A stretch of DNA of 64,000 bases, taken from positions 248,001-312,000 of the forward strand of contig JAGYIO010000001.1 in NCBI GenBank assembly GCA_018402585.1, read 5' to 3'. Below are positions 1 to 9,784 of this stretch, piece by piece. How positions within the stretch are numbered: the stretch's first letter is position 1; each line of letters opens with the position of its first letter. The notes beneath the pieces are model-generated. The model worked only from the letters and a program-made list of their open reading frames with translations. It did not search any database and was not told where the DNA came from. The DNA is from Chthoniobacterales bacterium. GTDB lineage: Bacteria; Verrucomicrobiota; Verrucomicrobiia; Chthoniobacterales; JACTMZ01. Position numbers and translations under genes: made by a program.

Positions 1-564
1 GATCACGTCGGTCCAGATCACCGTAGCCATCCCCCCCATGAGGGTCCACCCGATGGCGAAGACCCCGATGATCACGATGCACCATTCGAAGGCCAGGCCA
101 GTGACGGTCCACAAAATGAGCGCCGTGACGAGCAAGCGCACGCTTTGCCCGAGGATCGACCCGACGAAAAAGAGCGACGTGGTGAAGACCCGCGCCCCCG
201 CCCCGAGACGCGCCTGCATGTAGTCGTAAGGACTGAAGATGCCGCGCTGGTAGAAGACTTTGACAAACCAGATGCCCACGATGAACCGCGCCATAACCGA
301 ACCGATCCCCCACTGGAGGTAGGTAAAATCACCGCCTGCGGCGAAAACTATGCCTGGCACGCCGACGAAGGTGATCGCGCTGATTTCCGTGGCAACGATC
401 GAACCGGTCACCGCCGGCCAAGGCAGGGAACGGCCGGCCAGGAAAAAATCCTGCATGGTCGACTGCTTGCCGCGCAAGGCGTGACCGATCCAGGTGGTGA
501 GCAGCAGGTAGACCGCCAGCACGACCCAGTCGATCCAGAGGAAATGGGTATGGACACTTTCCAT
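1..564 (-). CDS. Sodium:solute symporter (SSS family), C-terminus cut by window edge
   Basis: Open frame of 188 codons that reads off the left edge, so only the N-terminal part is present. It would import a small solute (sugar, amino acid or similar) with sodium across the inner membrane; the substrate cannot be told from this part. Seen: an N-terminal hydrophobic segment after a short MESVHTHFLWIDWVVLAVYL start, then the family signature region with DFFLAGRSLPWPAV, ATEISAITFVGVPG and further hydrophobic segments. These match the first helices of SSS transporters. The ATG lies 10 bp after the argA stop on the same strand, so the two are probably co-transcribed. Confidence 0.85.
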   Translation of the reverse strand, partial: MESVHTHFLWIDWVVLAVYLLLTTWIGHALRGKQSTMQDFFLAGRSLPWPAVTGSIVATEISAITFVGVPGIVFAAGGDFTYLQWGIGSVMARFIVGIWFVKVFYQRGIFSPYDYMQARLGAGARVFTTSLFFVGSILGQSVRLLVTALILWTVTGLAFEWCIVIIGVFAIGWTLMGGMATVIWTDVI

Positions 565-574
565 GCCGCGCGCT

Positions 575-1855
575 TTAGACGAGGTCTTTAACCATTACCT
601 TGGACTGCCGTCCGCCGTCCTCGTATTCCTTCCGACGCACCGCGGGCATGATGTCCGGTGAGGACTCGCGGAAGCCACCTTTGATTTGCAAGTATTTGTA
701 AGCCTGTGTGCTGAGGGCGAACAATTGCCGGAGGCTTTTTTCCCTCGCGAGGTTGTCGACGAAAGCCATCAGCTTCTTTCCGTGCCCCTCGTTCTCGTGC
801 TCCTTCTGCACATAAAGGCAGGCAAGTTCGCCGCAACCCTCCGGCGCGTAAACGTGCAACGCAACGCACCCCATCACCTTGCCGTCAATTTCCAGCACCC
901 AAAAATCCTGCATTTGTTCGAGGACATCGGCCCGTGTCCGCCGCACAAGTTCTTCGCTCTCCATCGACTGCCGGATGAGCGACATGACCGCACGCACGTC
1001 CTTTTTGAAAATTTTCCGGATTTGCTGGTATTCGTTCGAGTAGATCATCGTCCCGATCCCCTCGTTGCTAAACACCTCGTCGAGCAAGGCTTCGTCGACC
1101 GTGCCATCTAAAATGTGAATCCGCGACACGCCCTGCCGGCAGGCCTTGGCACCGTAGTCGACCTTCGAGTAAAGATTCGGCGCCTCGCCATTTTTCCGTT
1201 TCTTCAACAAGTCCTCGGCCTCTGCGATACCCAACTGCCGCGGCAATGACCCGCCGCCGGGTAATTTGGTGTCCGCCGACAAATAGACCACTTTGGCGGC
1301 ATGCAAAGCCTCGGCCAGTTCCGCCGCCGCATGGTCCGAGTTGACCCGGTAAGTGTGTCCCTCCCCGTCGAAGCCGAGCGGCGGCACCACGGGAATGATC
1401 CCTTCGTGCAGTAGGGTGTGCAGACACTTGACGTCGACCCGCTCGATCCGTCCGGTCTGGCCCTGGTCGATACCGCCGAGAATGCCGGCCGGGTGGGCAA
1501 TGACCGCGTTGGCGTAAGCGGCCCGCAAATCGACCGAAGCCAAACCCTCGAGGATTTCGTGCGTCAAGCGGGTGGCTGCCCCGATGCTCAACTCAAGCGT
1601 GGCCTCGTCCGTGATGCCGGTGCCGTCCGTGTTGCTCGCTTTGGTCCCGGCGCGTTGGGCCGCCTCCTGCACTTGATGGCTCGCGCCGTGCACAAGCACG
1701 ACCCGGATGCTCAGCGAACGCAGCACGGCGAGATCGAGCAGAATGTTGGCAAAGTTGGATGAAGCAGCAATTTCCCCGTCGACCGAAACCACGAAGATTT
1801 TTTCGCGAAAACGCGGGATGTATTGCAGGATTTCCCTCAGATCGGAGACATTCAC
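575..1855 (-). CDS. argA: Amino-acid N-acetyltransferase (N-acetylglutamate synthase)
   Basis: Makes N-acetylglutamate from glutamate and acetyl-CoA, the first step of arginine synthesis, in the cytoplasm. The 426-residue protein has the classical two-domain layout: an amino-acid-kinase-like domain (about 1-275, with VLVHGASHQVQEAA near residues 53-66 and RVNSDHAAAELAEAL) followed by a GNAT acetyltransferase domain (about 285-426, with CLYVQKEHENEGHGKKLM as the acetyl-CoA binding segment). Length is close to ArgA of gamma-proteobacteria (about 440). In the family the kinase-like domain carries arginine feedback inhibition. Followed closely by the symporter gene on the same strand. Confident call. 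Confidence 0.93.
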   Translation of the reverse strand: MNVSDLREILQYIPRFREKIFVVSVDGEIAASSNFANILLDLAVLRSLSIRVVLVHGASHQVQEAAQRAGTKASNTDGTGITDEATLELSIGAATRLTHEILEGLASVDLRAAYANAVIAHPAGILGGIDQGQTGRIERVDVKCLHTLLHEGIIPVVPPLGFDGEGHTYRVNSDHAAAELAEALHAAKVVYLSADTKLPGGGSLPRQLGIAEAEDLLKKRKNGEAPNLYSKVDYGAKACRQGVSRIHILDGTVDEALLDEVFSNEGIGTMIYSNEYQQIRKIFKKDVRAVMSLIRQSMESEELVRRTRADVLEQMQDFWVLEIDGKVMGCVALHVYAPEGCGELACLYVQKEHENEGHGKKLMAFVDNLAREKSLRQLFALSTQAYKYLQIKGGFRESSPDIMPAVRRKEYEDGGRQSKVMVKDLV

Positions 1856-2021
1856 GGGTCGAGCATTAGGGCATTCCCCGGGGAAAGATCAACGCGGAAA
1901 CCCGTTCATGTATCCGCCAAAGCCCGGTCCGATCCGAACCAAGAGTCGAGAATACCGGGCCACGGCCAGCCACCGGGAAGATCTTTACATCCAAGCCGAC
2001 TCCTGCCAGTGTGCGCGCCGC

Positions 2022-2447
2022 ATGTCGGTTCTGATCCCCATCCTCATGACCTTCCACCTTTTGGTCTGCGTCCTCATGGTCGGAGCAGTGCTCATGCAGC
2101 GCCCGAAAAATGAAGGGCTCGGCGCCGCCTTCGGGGGGGGAATGACGGATAACATCTTTGGTGCGCAAACCACGCATGTGCTCCAAAAATTCACGGTTTG
2201 GCTCGGTATTGTCTTCTTCGCCCTCACCCTCGTCCTGGCGGTCATCTATGCCAAGCGCGGCACCGGCGAAACGAGCATCCAGAAAGAACTCCTCGGTCAG
2301 CCCGTGCCCCAAGCGGTCACCCCCGCCGCCCCGGCAACCTCCGCCACCGGCGCTGCTCCGGCCGTGGTGACCACCGAACCGGTCTCGATCGAAGAAGTGG
2401 TGACTGAGGCGAGTGAAGCGCCCGCGGCCGCGCCGGCCGGCAACTGA
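2022..2447 (+). CDS. secG: Preprotein translocase subunit SecG
   Basis: Small inner-membrane subunit that helps SecYE move proteins across the membrane. I start at the ATG giving MSVLIPILMTFHLLVCVLMV, because the open frame further upstream looks like antisense of argA. Seen: two transmembrane helices (about 3-24 and 54-74) with the conserved connecting region LMQRPKNEGLGAAFGGG and a phenylalanine/glycine-rich loop typical of SecG. The C-terminal half (about 85-141) is an Ala/Pro/Thr-rich low-complexity tail, longer than in E. coli SecG. The panC ATG follows 16 bp after the stop, so secG-panC-nadB probably form one transcript. Confidence 0.9.
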   Translation: MSVLIPILMTFHLLVCVLMVGAVLMQRPKNEGLGAAFGGGMTDNIFGAQTTHVLQKFTVWLGIVFFALTLVLAVIYAKRGTGETSIQKELLGQPVPQAVTPAAPATSATGAAPAVVTTEPVSIEEVVTEASEAPAAAPAGN

Positions 2448-2463
2448 CGACCAAGCGCAAGCC

Positions 2464-3309
2464 ATGCGCATCCTCGGCACGCTGGCGGAACTGGCCGCCT
2501 TTCGGGCTCTCGCCCCCTCGCCCATCGTCCTCGTTCCGACCATGGGCGCACTGCACGAGGGCCACGCCGCCTTGATCGCGGCCGCCCGCCACCAAGCCGG
2601 CCAAAACGGAACCGTGCTGGTCAGCATCTTTGTCAACCCGACCCAATTCGCCCCGCAGGAAGATCTAGCCGACTACCCGCGGCCGTTCGAGGCCGACCTG
2701 AGTCTCTGCGCCGCGCACCAGGTAGACGCCGTCTTCACGCCCTCCGTGCCGGAAATGTATCCGCCCGGCAACTCGACTTTCGTCGAGGAAACCAGACTCT
2801 CACGGGGTCTGTGCGGAGCCCGGCGCCCCGGCCACTTTCGCGGCGTCTGCACCGTGGTGGCCAAACTTTTCCTCCTGACCCGGCCGGACGCCGCCATCTT
2901 CGGGGAGAAAGATTTTCAGCAACTGGCCATCATTCGCCGCATGACCCGCGACCTCTTCCCCGGCCTCGAAATCATCGGCCATCCCACGGTGCGCGAGGCG
3001 GACGGCCTGGCCATCAGCTCACGCAACCGCTACCTGGCACCGGAGGAGCGTCGGCGTGCCACCATTTTCTCGGCCGCGCTTCGCGCCGCGGCAGAAGAGG
3101 CTTCGCCGCACCAAGTGGTTGCCAAAGCCACCGCGCTGATCACCCAAGGGACGGGGTCCGCGCCGGAGTATGTCGAGGTCGTCGACGCCGAAACGCTCGA
3201 GTCCCTCGAAACGCTCGACTCTGCCGCCGTGCTTGCCGCCGCGGTGAAAATCGGCGAAACACGCCTCATCGATAACGTGCGCCTCGCGGCGCGGCATGCA
3301 AAAATTTGA
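2464..3309 (+). CDS. panC: Pantothenate synthetase (pantoate--beta-alanine ligase)
   Basis: Joins pantoate and beta-alanine with ATP to make pantothenate, the precursor of coenzyme A. The 281-residue protein has all family landmarks: PTMGALHEGH at about 25-34 (HxGH nucleotide-binding motif), FVNPTQF, GEKDFQQLAII (KMSKS-like loop region) and SSRNRYL. Start chosen at the ATG that gives MRILGTLAELAAFRAL; the frame stays open a little upstream but that part overlaps secG. Its last 14 bases overlap the start of nadB, which suggests translational coupling. Confidence 0.95.
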   Translation: MRILGTLAELAAFRALAPSPIVLVPTMGALHEGHAALIAAARHQAGQNGTVLVSIFVNPTQFAPQEDLADYPRPFEADLSLCAAHQVDAVFTPSVPEMYPPGNSTFVEETRLSRGLCGARRPGHFRGVCTVVAKLFLLTRPDAAIFGEKDFQQLAIIRRMTRDLFPGLEIIGHPTVREADGLAISSRNRYLAPEERRRATIFSAALRAAAEEASPHQVVAKATALITQGTGSAPEYVEVVDAETLESLETLDSAAVLAAAVKIGETRLIDNVRLAARHAKI

Positions 3310-4885
3310 CCATATCGTCCTCGGCTCCGGCATCGCCGGTCTGACCTATGCCCTCAAAGCCGCCATCCACGGCACGGTGGCCGTGGTGACCAAGCGGGCC
3401 AAGGCCACGACCAATACGGCTTGGGCCCAAGGTGGCGTGGCCTGCGTGACCAGTCCGGAGGATTCCTTCGCGCTGCACATCAAAGACACCCTTGAGGCCG
3501 GCGCGGGCCTGTGTCACGAGGATATCGTCAACCTCGTGGTCCGGGAAGGTCCCGACCGCATCAAGGAGTTGATCGCGCTCGGCATGACCTTCGACCGGCG
3601 CGAAAAACCCGAGGGCGGCACCGAACTCGACCTCGGGCGCGAAGGCGGGCACTCCAAGCGCCGCATCTTGCACGCGCACGATTTCACCGGCCTGGAAATC
3701 GAGAAAACCCTGGTGGCCGCGATCGAAAGCCATCCCGCCATCACCATCTTCGAGGACCACATGGCCATCGACTTGATCACCACGGGCAAGCTCGGGTACG
3801 CCACCGAGGACCGCGTGGTCGGGGTCTACGTGCTTGCCGAAAAATCCGGCGAGGTTCTCACCCTACGCAGCGATCGCGTCGTCCTCGCCACCGGAGGCTG
3901 CGGCAAAGTCTACCTTTACACCACCAATCCGGCCATCGCCTCCGGCGACGGGGTGGCCATGGCCTGGCGGGCGGGCGCGACGGTGAGTAACATGGAATTT
4001 ATCCAGTTCCACCCGACCTGCCTCTTCCACCCAGAGGCCAAATCTTTCCTCATCAGCGAAGCCGTGCGCGGTGAAGGCGGCCGCCTGGTCGACCAGGAGG
4101 GCACGGCCTTCATGCCGCGTTACCACGTGTTGAAAGACCTCGCCCCGCGCGACATCGTGGCCCGGGCCATCGACGCCGAAATGAAGCGCACGGGCGCCCA
4201 GTGCGTCTACCTCGATATCACGCACCAACCGCGCGAATTTCTCCAAGAGCGCTTCCCCAAAATCTACGAAACCTGCGCCGACCTCGGGATCGACATCGCC
4301 AAGCAACCCATTCCCGTGGTGCCCGCTGCCCATTACCAATGCGGCGGGGTCAAGACCAATGACCAGGGCGAGACCACCCTGCGCGGACTCTTCGCCATCG
4401 GCGAGGTGGCCTGCACCGGGCTGCACGGGGCCAACCGCCTGGCCAGCAATTCACTCCTTGAAGCCCTCGTCTTTGCCCAACGCGCCTTTCTCAAAGCGAC
4501 GAAAAACCACCGCCAGACCGACGACCTCCAACTCCCCGAGTGGCGCCCCGGCAGCGTGATCGACGTGGACGAACTGGTCGTGATCTACCACAACTGGGAC
4601 GAAATCCGCCGCCTGATGTGGGACTACGTCGGCATTGTCCGCACCGACAAGCGCCTGCAACGCGCCGCCACCCGGTTGCGCAATCTGCAGAAAGAGGTCC
4701 AGGAATTCTACTGGAACTTCAAGGTGACCACCGACCTCCTCGAGTTGCGCAACCTCGTTACGGTCGCCGCCCTGATCGTCGACTGCGCCCTCAGCCGCAA
4801 GGAAAGCCGCGGCCTGCACTACACACTCGACCACCCCGAAACCGGCGACCTCTTCATCCGCGACACCGTAATGCGCCGGGCCTGA
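3296..4885 (+). CDS. nadB: L-aspartate oxidase
   Basis: FAD-dependent oxidase that turns aspartate into iminoaspartate, the first step of de novo NAD synthesis. The 529-residue protein shows the N-terminal FAD-binding GSGIAGL (10-16), the NTAWAQGGVA segment, FIQFHPTCLF and SEAVRGEGGRLV of the capping/active-site region, and the C-terminal helical domain of the succinate dehydrogenase/fumarate reductase flavoprotein family. Length is normal for NadB. It begins inside the last codons of panC. nadA and nadC are not in the window. Fumarate reductase is excluded by length and by the NadB-type C-terminus. Confidence 0.95.
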   Translation: MQKFDHIVLGSGIAGLTYALKAAIHGTVAVVTKRAKATTNTAWAQGGVACVTSPEDSFALHIKDTLEAGAGLCHEDIVNLVVREGPDRIKELIALGMTFDRREKPEGGTELDLGREGGHSKRRILHAHDFTGLEIEKTLVAAIESHPAITIFEDHMAIDLITTGKLGYATEDRVVGVYVLAEKSGEVLTLRSDRVVLATGGCGKVYLYTTNPAIASGDGVAMAWRAGATVSNMEFIQFHPTCLFHPEAKSFLISEAVRGEGGRLVDQEGTAFMPRYHVLKDLAPRDIVARAIDAEMKRTGAQCVYLDITHQPREFLQERFPKIYETCADLGIDIAKQPIPVVPAAHYQCGGVKTNDQGETTLRGLFAIGEVACTGLHGANRLASNSLLEALVFAQRAFLKATKNHRQTDDLQLPEWRPGSVIDVDELVVIYHNWDEIRRLMWDYVGIVRTDKRLQRAATRLRNLQKEVQEFYWNFKVTTDLLELRNLVTVAALIVDCALSRKESRGLHYTLDHPETGDLFIRDTVMRRA

Positions 4886-4974
4886 CCAGTGGTCCGGCGC
4901 AGTCGCCAAAGGGTCTTTACGCTGTTCGGGCCGGGCTGTTTCGGGTAGAAGCTGCGGTCGCTGTTTGGCTCCCG

Positions 4975-6504
4975 ATGTCCCTGCACCGCTCCATTTTACT
5001 CCTCACTGTTTTCTCTCTGGCGGCAGGGCTATGCCCTGCGCTGGCCGAAGAGGGCCAACCCGTATCCGAGAATGCCGCCTCGGAACTAGAAATGGAGACA
5101 CCGCGGTTCCGCATGAGCTATCCGGTTCGCGACTCCACCTCGGGCCAAAGCTTCACCGAGCAAGCACCTTCCACCTCGAAGCTGTTCGAGACCACCCTGG
5201 GCGAGGCTGGCAGCCCCGACTTGGCTTTGCCCGAACTGGGGGAATCAGCCTTTGGCCTTGAGGAACCGCCCCCGGCTTCCTCCCCGTCCGAGCCTCAAGT
5301 CATCACGGAGGCGGAGGCCGAGGCCGCTTTCGAAACAGTGGGCACGGCCGGGAGCGAAATTGAGGAGGTGGATGCCGGCGGGCGGTTCGCATCCGGCGGG
5401 ATCGAATTCCGCTACAGCTTCACCGTGGTTCAGGGCTACAACAGCAACGTGACCTACGCGACGGATAACGTGGTCGAAAGCCTTTACACCGATATCGGGG
5501 GCGGTGTCGATCTGGTCATCGGCGGCTCGCGCCTCGACCTGATCTTCGGTTTCGACCTGGGAGCCGCTTACTATTACAACAACAGCGAGCTACAGAACGA
5601 CGGTATCTATCCCAATGGAGCACTCAACCTCGACATCGACTACGCGGTCACGGAGCGACTCGACCTCTCCTTCAACAGCAACACGATCCTTTCCTCGCAA
5701 CCGAGCTTCACCATTGTCGGGGCCGCGGACACCTTCTTCGGGAACTATGTGATCAGCAACAACTCCTTCGCTGCTAGCTACCGCTGGCTGCCCAAGCTTG
5801 AGACCATCACGGGTTTTGAGACGCTGATCTTTTATTACACCGAGCCCTTGGGCGACGACTTCAGCCGGGTCGATCAGACCTTCGACCAGCAGTTTTTGTA
5901 TCTCTGGAAGCCGTCCACTTCGGTGGTCTACGAATACCGGTTTAACACCCGCACCTTTTGGGAGGTCGAGAATTATGACAGTGTCGGCAATTTTCTCCTC
6001 CTCGGCTTCAACCACACTCTCAACCCGCGGTCGGTGCTCAACTTCCGCGCCGGCGCCGAACAGCGGGTCAGCCAGGTGCCGGTCACGGGAGGAACCTCCA
6101 CTTATCTCGGTCCGTTCGGCCAGCTGGAGCTGAATTATTCCCTGCGCCCCCAAACCGTCCTGGCCTTCAATGCCCGCTATGGCACCACCGCGGCCAGCCA
6201 GGCGGGATACACCCAGGACCAGCAGTTCCTCGGCGGCCTCAGCTTACGCCACGCCTTCGGGCGCCGGCTCAACGGCAGCCTCTTCTTCAACTACCAGAAC
6301 AATTTTTACGACCAGCCCGACGGCGTGGTCCCCGATTACACCACGGAAGTCTTCAACACGGGCCTGAATTTGACCTTCGCCATCAACCAGGTCTGGTCAG
6401 TCAATCTCGGCGGCAGCCTCACTGGCCTTTACTCCTCCAACGAAAACCTGCGGGGCAACTACAACCAGAACGTGTTTTTCCTCGGCACGGTCTTCAGCTT
6501 CTGA
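4975..6504 (+). CDS. Predicted outer-membrane beta-barrel protein
   Basis: A 509-residue exported protein. The chosen ATG gives MSLHRSILLLTVFSLAAGL, a good signal peptide with likely cleavage after ALA at about 25. Residues 26-135 are acidic and low in complexity, while 140-509 are rich in alternating aromatic and polar residues (SVVYEYRFNTRTFW, LNFRAGAEQR, LELNYSLRPQTVLAFNARYG) as in transmembrane beta strands. It ends in phenylalanine (FLGTVFSF), the usual outer-membrane assembly signal. No enzyme motif seen. The frame upstream of this ATG is antisense-like overlap with nadB. The substrate or role is unknown; a porin-like or anchoring function is only inference. Confidence 0.75.
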   Translation: MSLHRSILLLTVFSLAAGLCPALAEEGQPVSENAASELEMETPRFRMSYPVRDSTSGQSFTEQAPSTSKLFETTLGEAGSPDLALPELGESAFGLEEPPPASSPSEPQVITEAEAEAAFETVGTAGSEIEEVDAGGRFASGGIEFRYSFTVVQGYNSNVTYATDNVVESLYTDIGGGVDLVIGGSRLDLIFGFDLGAAYYYNNSELQNDGIYPNGALNLDIDYAVTERLDLSFNSNTILSSQPSFTIVGAADTFFGNYVISNNSFAASYRWLPKLETITGFETLIFYYTEPLGDDFSRVDQTFDQQFLYLWKPSTSVVYEYRFNTRTFWEVENYDSVGNFLLLGFNHTLNPRSVLNFRAGAEQRVSQVPVTGGTSTYLGPFGQLELNYSLRPQTVLAFNARYGTTAASQAGYTQDQQFLGGLSLRHAFGRRLNGSLFFNYQNNFYDQPDGVVPDYTTEVFNTGLNLTFAINQVWSVNLGGSLTGLYSSNENLRGNYNQNVFFLGTVFSF

Positions 6505-6518
6505 CCGCCGCTCGCCTG

Positions 6519-6776
6519 TCAACCCGCCGCGCGCCGCAGATCGGCCGTGACGTCCTGGAACATTTGCCCGAGCCCCTCGCTCCAAGCATCCAGCGCGGCG
6601 GCCGGGGAAACGGTTTTCATCGGGACAGATCGGCGGGAGGTCTGCTCGAAAATCTCCCTGCGCCCACCCGTGCCGCGCTCGATCAGCACCAGCACCATGG
6701 CCGCCATGGCACTCGGACGCGACTCGTCACGGTAGTCGGCCTCGAGTTCGACCAAACGCGGTTGCTTTACCGCCAC
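6519..6776 (-). pseudogene. Fragment resembling the C-terminus of a PqiC/ABC transport auxiliary lipoprotein
   Basis: An 85-codon frame starting at GTG, with an in-frame TGA three codons upstream, so no signal peptide or full domain can be read. The sequence (RLVELEADYRDES, VLVLIER, then a helical end with AALDAWSEGLGQMFQDV) resembles the last third of the PqiC/YmbA family of periplasmic auxiliary lipoproteins of MCE-type lipid transport. No MCE, permease or ATPase gene is next to it. Most likely a decayed remnant; a short independent gene is possible. Confidence 0.3.
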
Positions 6777-6922
6777 CGCCGTTCATGAGAGGCAACGCCC
6801 CTTTCCTCAAGACAGCGACGAGCGGCCTCGCTCCGTCCGCCCCCCAATCATCGGCTGACTGTCCATGCCACGCCCTTCACTCAAACTCCCACCCAAGTCT
6901 CCGCTCTCCGCTTTCCCCCCTT

Positions 6923-9448
6923 TCACCGCCACTCGTGCTTCGGATACCGCCGTGCGTATTCCGGACGGATCTGCGGGTAGGTGTTTTTCCAAAAGCTGCC
7001 CAGGTCGTCGGTCACTTGGATCGGACGTTGGTTCGGGGCGAGAATTTCCACCCGCACCCGTTGACCTCCGCCCGCCACGGTGAGCGGGGCTTCCACCCCG
7101 TAGAGATCCTGCACGCGCGCCGCCATGACCGGTGCTTGCCCGGCCGCGTAGACCAGACGCGCCTGGCGGCCACCGGGGAGTTTGATTTTCTCCGGAGCGT
7201 AAGCGTCGAGCGCGGCGAGTTGCCCGGCGGAGAGCCAGCCCCGCAGCACCGGCCAGGGATCTTTGTCCTTCAACGCCCGGTAGTTCGTCACCCCCTGCGC
7301 CAACTGCTCGCAAAGAAAACGCCTTTCCTCCTCCCCGATGCGCGGTAATTCCAATTCCGGCCTCCACTCGGCGAGGCAGTTCAGCCGCGCGATCCATTGC
7401 TCGACCGCCTCATTCCAGAGCGGGAGCGACAAATCTCCCGCCACCACCTTGTCGGCAAAAATCTTCGCCGCCGCCGCCGGGTCAGGCTCGCCGCCCGGAC
7501 CGGAGCGCAGCACGAGATCGCGGAAACGCGTGACACGCCGTGCGGTCACCCCGCGGGTGATGGGATCAAACATCGTCGCGACCTCGTCCGAAAATTCCGC
7601 CGGAAACATTTCCTGCAGCCATTCCTCGCGCACGGGTGAGGCCAGGGTGAGCAAGGTCTGCACGTCGCCCTCCCTTCCCCCGATCTCGGTGATTTCGCCG
7701 GCGACCAAAAGTTCGTTGGTCACCACGCTCTCCCGCGCCAGCGTCCCGCGCCGCGCGTGAACCAGATCACAACGCAGGGTCCCCCGATCGAGACGCTTGG
7801 CCAGGTGATCGGGAAAAGCGGCCAGCATGCATTTTTCCATCGAATGCTCCGGCGGCGGAGTGTCCGAGACGTTTAATCCCTCGGCGCGGGCAATATCCTC
7901 GAATTTTTCGGCCAGCTGCGCGGCCTGCCGCGCCGATTGCATGTGGATGCCGAGCGCACGGCCCCGCGCCGGATCAAAGCCGGACTTACGGGCGACCGAA
8001 AAGGCACGCAGTTGGACCAAAACATCGGAATCCGCCCCGTCCCGGAGCATTTCGTCACGACGCTTGTCCATCTCGCGCGAAGTGCTTTTGACCAGCAACC
8101 CGCGTCCTTGGGTCAGGGAGGCCAACCAGCAGGCGGCTTTGACACAACCCAGCCTCTCCGCCTCGAGAAGCAGACGCGCGTAACGCGGATGCACCGGAAA
8201 GGCGATCATGCGACGTCCGAGGTCCGTGATTTGTCCTCCATGGTCGAGCGCCCCGAGGTCACCGAGCAATTCCACCGCCCGCGCCAAAGCCCGCGGTTCG
8301 GGCGGTTCGAGCCAGCGGAATCGGGTCAAATCCCCGACCCCCGCAGCTTTGAGCGAAAGCACCGCCTCGGCCAGATCCAGCCGCTTCACTTCGGGCAACT
8401 CGCTCTCCGCCCGTTGTTCGTGGTCCTTCATCATCCAGAGCCGCAGACAACACCCTGGCGCGGTGCGCCCCGCCCGCCCGGCGCGCTGGTCGGCGGATGC
8501 GCGGCTGATTTTTTCGACCAGCAAGGTATTGATCCCCCGCCGCGCATCATGACACGCCATGCGGGCCAAGCCGCTGTCGACCACCAGCGTCACGCCCTCG
8601 ATGGTCAGCGATGTCTCGGCCACATTGGTCGAGACGATGATCTTGCGTCCGCCGCCCGGCGCCACCGCCCCATCCTGCTCGCTCGGCGGCATTTCGCCGT
8701 GCAGGGCGAAGACCGCGAAGTCGTGCAGCGCGGAGGTCGCCCGGATCTCCGCGATGGTCCGCTGGATTTCGTAAGCCCCCGGCATAAAAACCAGGGCGTG
8801 GCCGGAGGCCGGGGCATGCGCCGCGAGAGCCTCCGCGGCCAGTTCCCACGGCGGCGTGTCGCCGGGCGAACGCTCAGCATGGCGGATTTCGACCGGAAAG
8901 GTCCGCCCCGCCGATTCGAGCACCTCGCAGGGCGCCAAATATTTTTCCAGGGCACCGACTTCCAAGGTGGCCGACATGACGACGAGCTTGAGCTCGGGCC
9001 GCGCGGACTCCTGCAAATCCAGCGCGCGGGCCAGAGTGATGTCGCCGTAAAGGTGCCGCTCGTGGAATTCGTCGAAGACCACAGCCGACACCCCGCGCAA
9101 CTCTGGGTCGCTGATCATGCGACGGAGAAGAATGCCTTCCGTTATGTAAAGGATGCGCGTTTGGGCGGAGCTTTTGCCCTCCATGCGCACTTGATAGCCG
9201 ACCGTCTGGCCGAGGGCCTCCCCCCGCTCGTGGGCCACGCGCGCGGCGAGCATCCGTGCCGCCATGCGGCGCGGTTGCAAGACGATAATCTGTCCGGCAC
9301 CGGACAACACCCGGTCGAGCAGCATCTGCGGCACCTGGGTTGATTTGCCCGAGCCGGTCGGGGCACGCAGAATCAACCGCGCTTGCGCCTTCGCCGCCTC
9401 GACGATGCGGTCCTCAATCTCGTAAATGGGCAGTTGTCGCGGATTCAC
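6923..9448 (-). CDS. hrpB: ATP-dependent RNA helicase HrpB
   Basis: DEAH-box helicase of the HrpB type. The domain order is helicase core, helicase-associated domain and the HrpB-specific C-terminus. With the GTG start giving VNPRQLPIYEIEDRIVEA, Walker A is APTGSGKST (29-37), the DEAH-type box is DEFHER (126-131), then SATLEVGALE (motif III), and QRAGRAGRTAPG (motif VI). The protein is then 841 residues, close to the usual 800-850. An in-frame ATG at 9562 would add 38 residues but overlaps the divergent phd gene by 33 bp, so I prefer the GTG. Cellular role of HrpB is poorly defined in most bacteria. Confidence 0.88.
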   Translation of the reverse strand: MNPRQLPIYEIEDRIVEAAKAQARLILRAPTGSGKSTQVPQMLLDRVLSGAGQIIVLQPRRMAARMLAARVAHERGEALGQTVGYQVRMEGKSSAQTRILYITEGILLRRMISDPELRGVSAVVFDEFHERHLYGDITLARALDLQESARPELKLVVMSATLEVGALEKYLAPCEVLESAGRTFPVEIRHAERSPGDTPPWELAAEALAAHAPASGHALVFMPGAYEIQRTIAEIRATSALHDFAVFALHGEMPPSEQDGAVAPGGGRKIIVSTNVAETSLTIEGVTLVVDSGLARMACHDARRGINTLLVEKISRASADQRAGRAGRTAPGCCLRLWMMKDHEQRAESELPEVKRLDLAEAVLSLKAAGVGDLTRFRWLEPPEPRALARAVELLGDLGALDHGGQITDLGRRMIAFPVHPRYARLLLEAERLGCVKAACWLASLTQGRGLLVKSTSREMDKRRDEMLRDGADSDVLVQLRAFSVARKSGFDPARGRALGIHMQSARQAAQLAEKFEDIARAEGLNVSDTPPPEHSMEKCMLAAFPDHLAKRLDRGTLRCDLVHARRGTLARESVVTNELLVAGEITEIGGREGDVQTLLTLASPVREEWLQEMFPAEFSDEVATMFDPITRGVTARRVTRFRDLVLRSGPGGEPDPAAAAKIFADKVVAGDLSLPLWNEAVEQWIARLNCLAEWRPELELPRIGEEERRFLCEQLAQGVTNYRALKDKDPWPVLRGWLSAGQLAALDAYAPEKIKLPGGRQARLVYAAGQAPVMAARVQDLYGVEAPLTVAGGGQRVRVEILAPNQRPIQVTDDLGSFWKNTYPQIRPEYARRYPKHEWR

Positions 9449-9529
9449 CGCGCCAATCTGCCCGCACGGAAGAGATGGGGCAATGCAGACGAATTTGCCA
9501 TCTTCAGCCGCGACGGCTAAACTGATGGC

Positions 9530-9775
9530 ATGCAAGTCGACATGAAGAAAGCGAAAGCCCATCTTTCCGCCCTGCTAAAACGGGTCGAGCGCGGCGGCAC
9601 GGTGATCGTCGCCCGGCGCGGTCTCCCTGTTGCCCTCTTGGCTCCTTTGACCAAGGCGCACCAGCGCACCCGCATCGGCGGTCTCTCCGGGCGTCCTTAC
9701 CGCATGGGCAGCAGCTTCGATGGCAAGGCCTTGAGCAAGCATTTTGCCGAAATGTTCGGCGTGGCGCGCGGTTGA
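9530..9775 (+). CDS. Phd/YefM-family antitoxin, no adjacent toxin
   Basis: An 81-residue protein with the Phd/YefM N-terminal DNA-binding fold: MQVDMKKAKAHLSALLKRVE, then VIVARRGLPVALLAPL. Such antitoxins bind their own promoter and neutralise a toxin, usually encoded directly downstream. Here the next gene is a methyltransferase 9 bp on, so no RelE, Doc or PIN toxin partner is seen. It may be an orphan left after toxin loss, or act with a distant toxin. It is divergent from hrpB with a gap of about 80 bp that must hold both promoters. Confidence 0.8.
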   Translation: MQVDMKKAKAHLSALLKRVERGGTVIVARRGLPVALLAPLTKAHQRTRIGGLSGRPYRMGSSFDGKALSKHFAEMFGVARG

Positions 9776-9784
9776 TAGTCGGCG

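Noticed and set aside
7937-9343. 468-codon plus-strand frame opposite hrpB
   Set aside because: Antisense shadow of a well-supported helicase; no recognisable motif.
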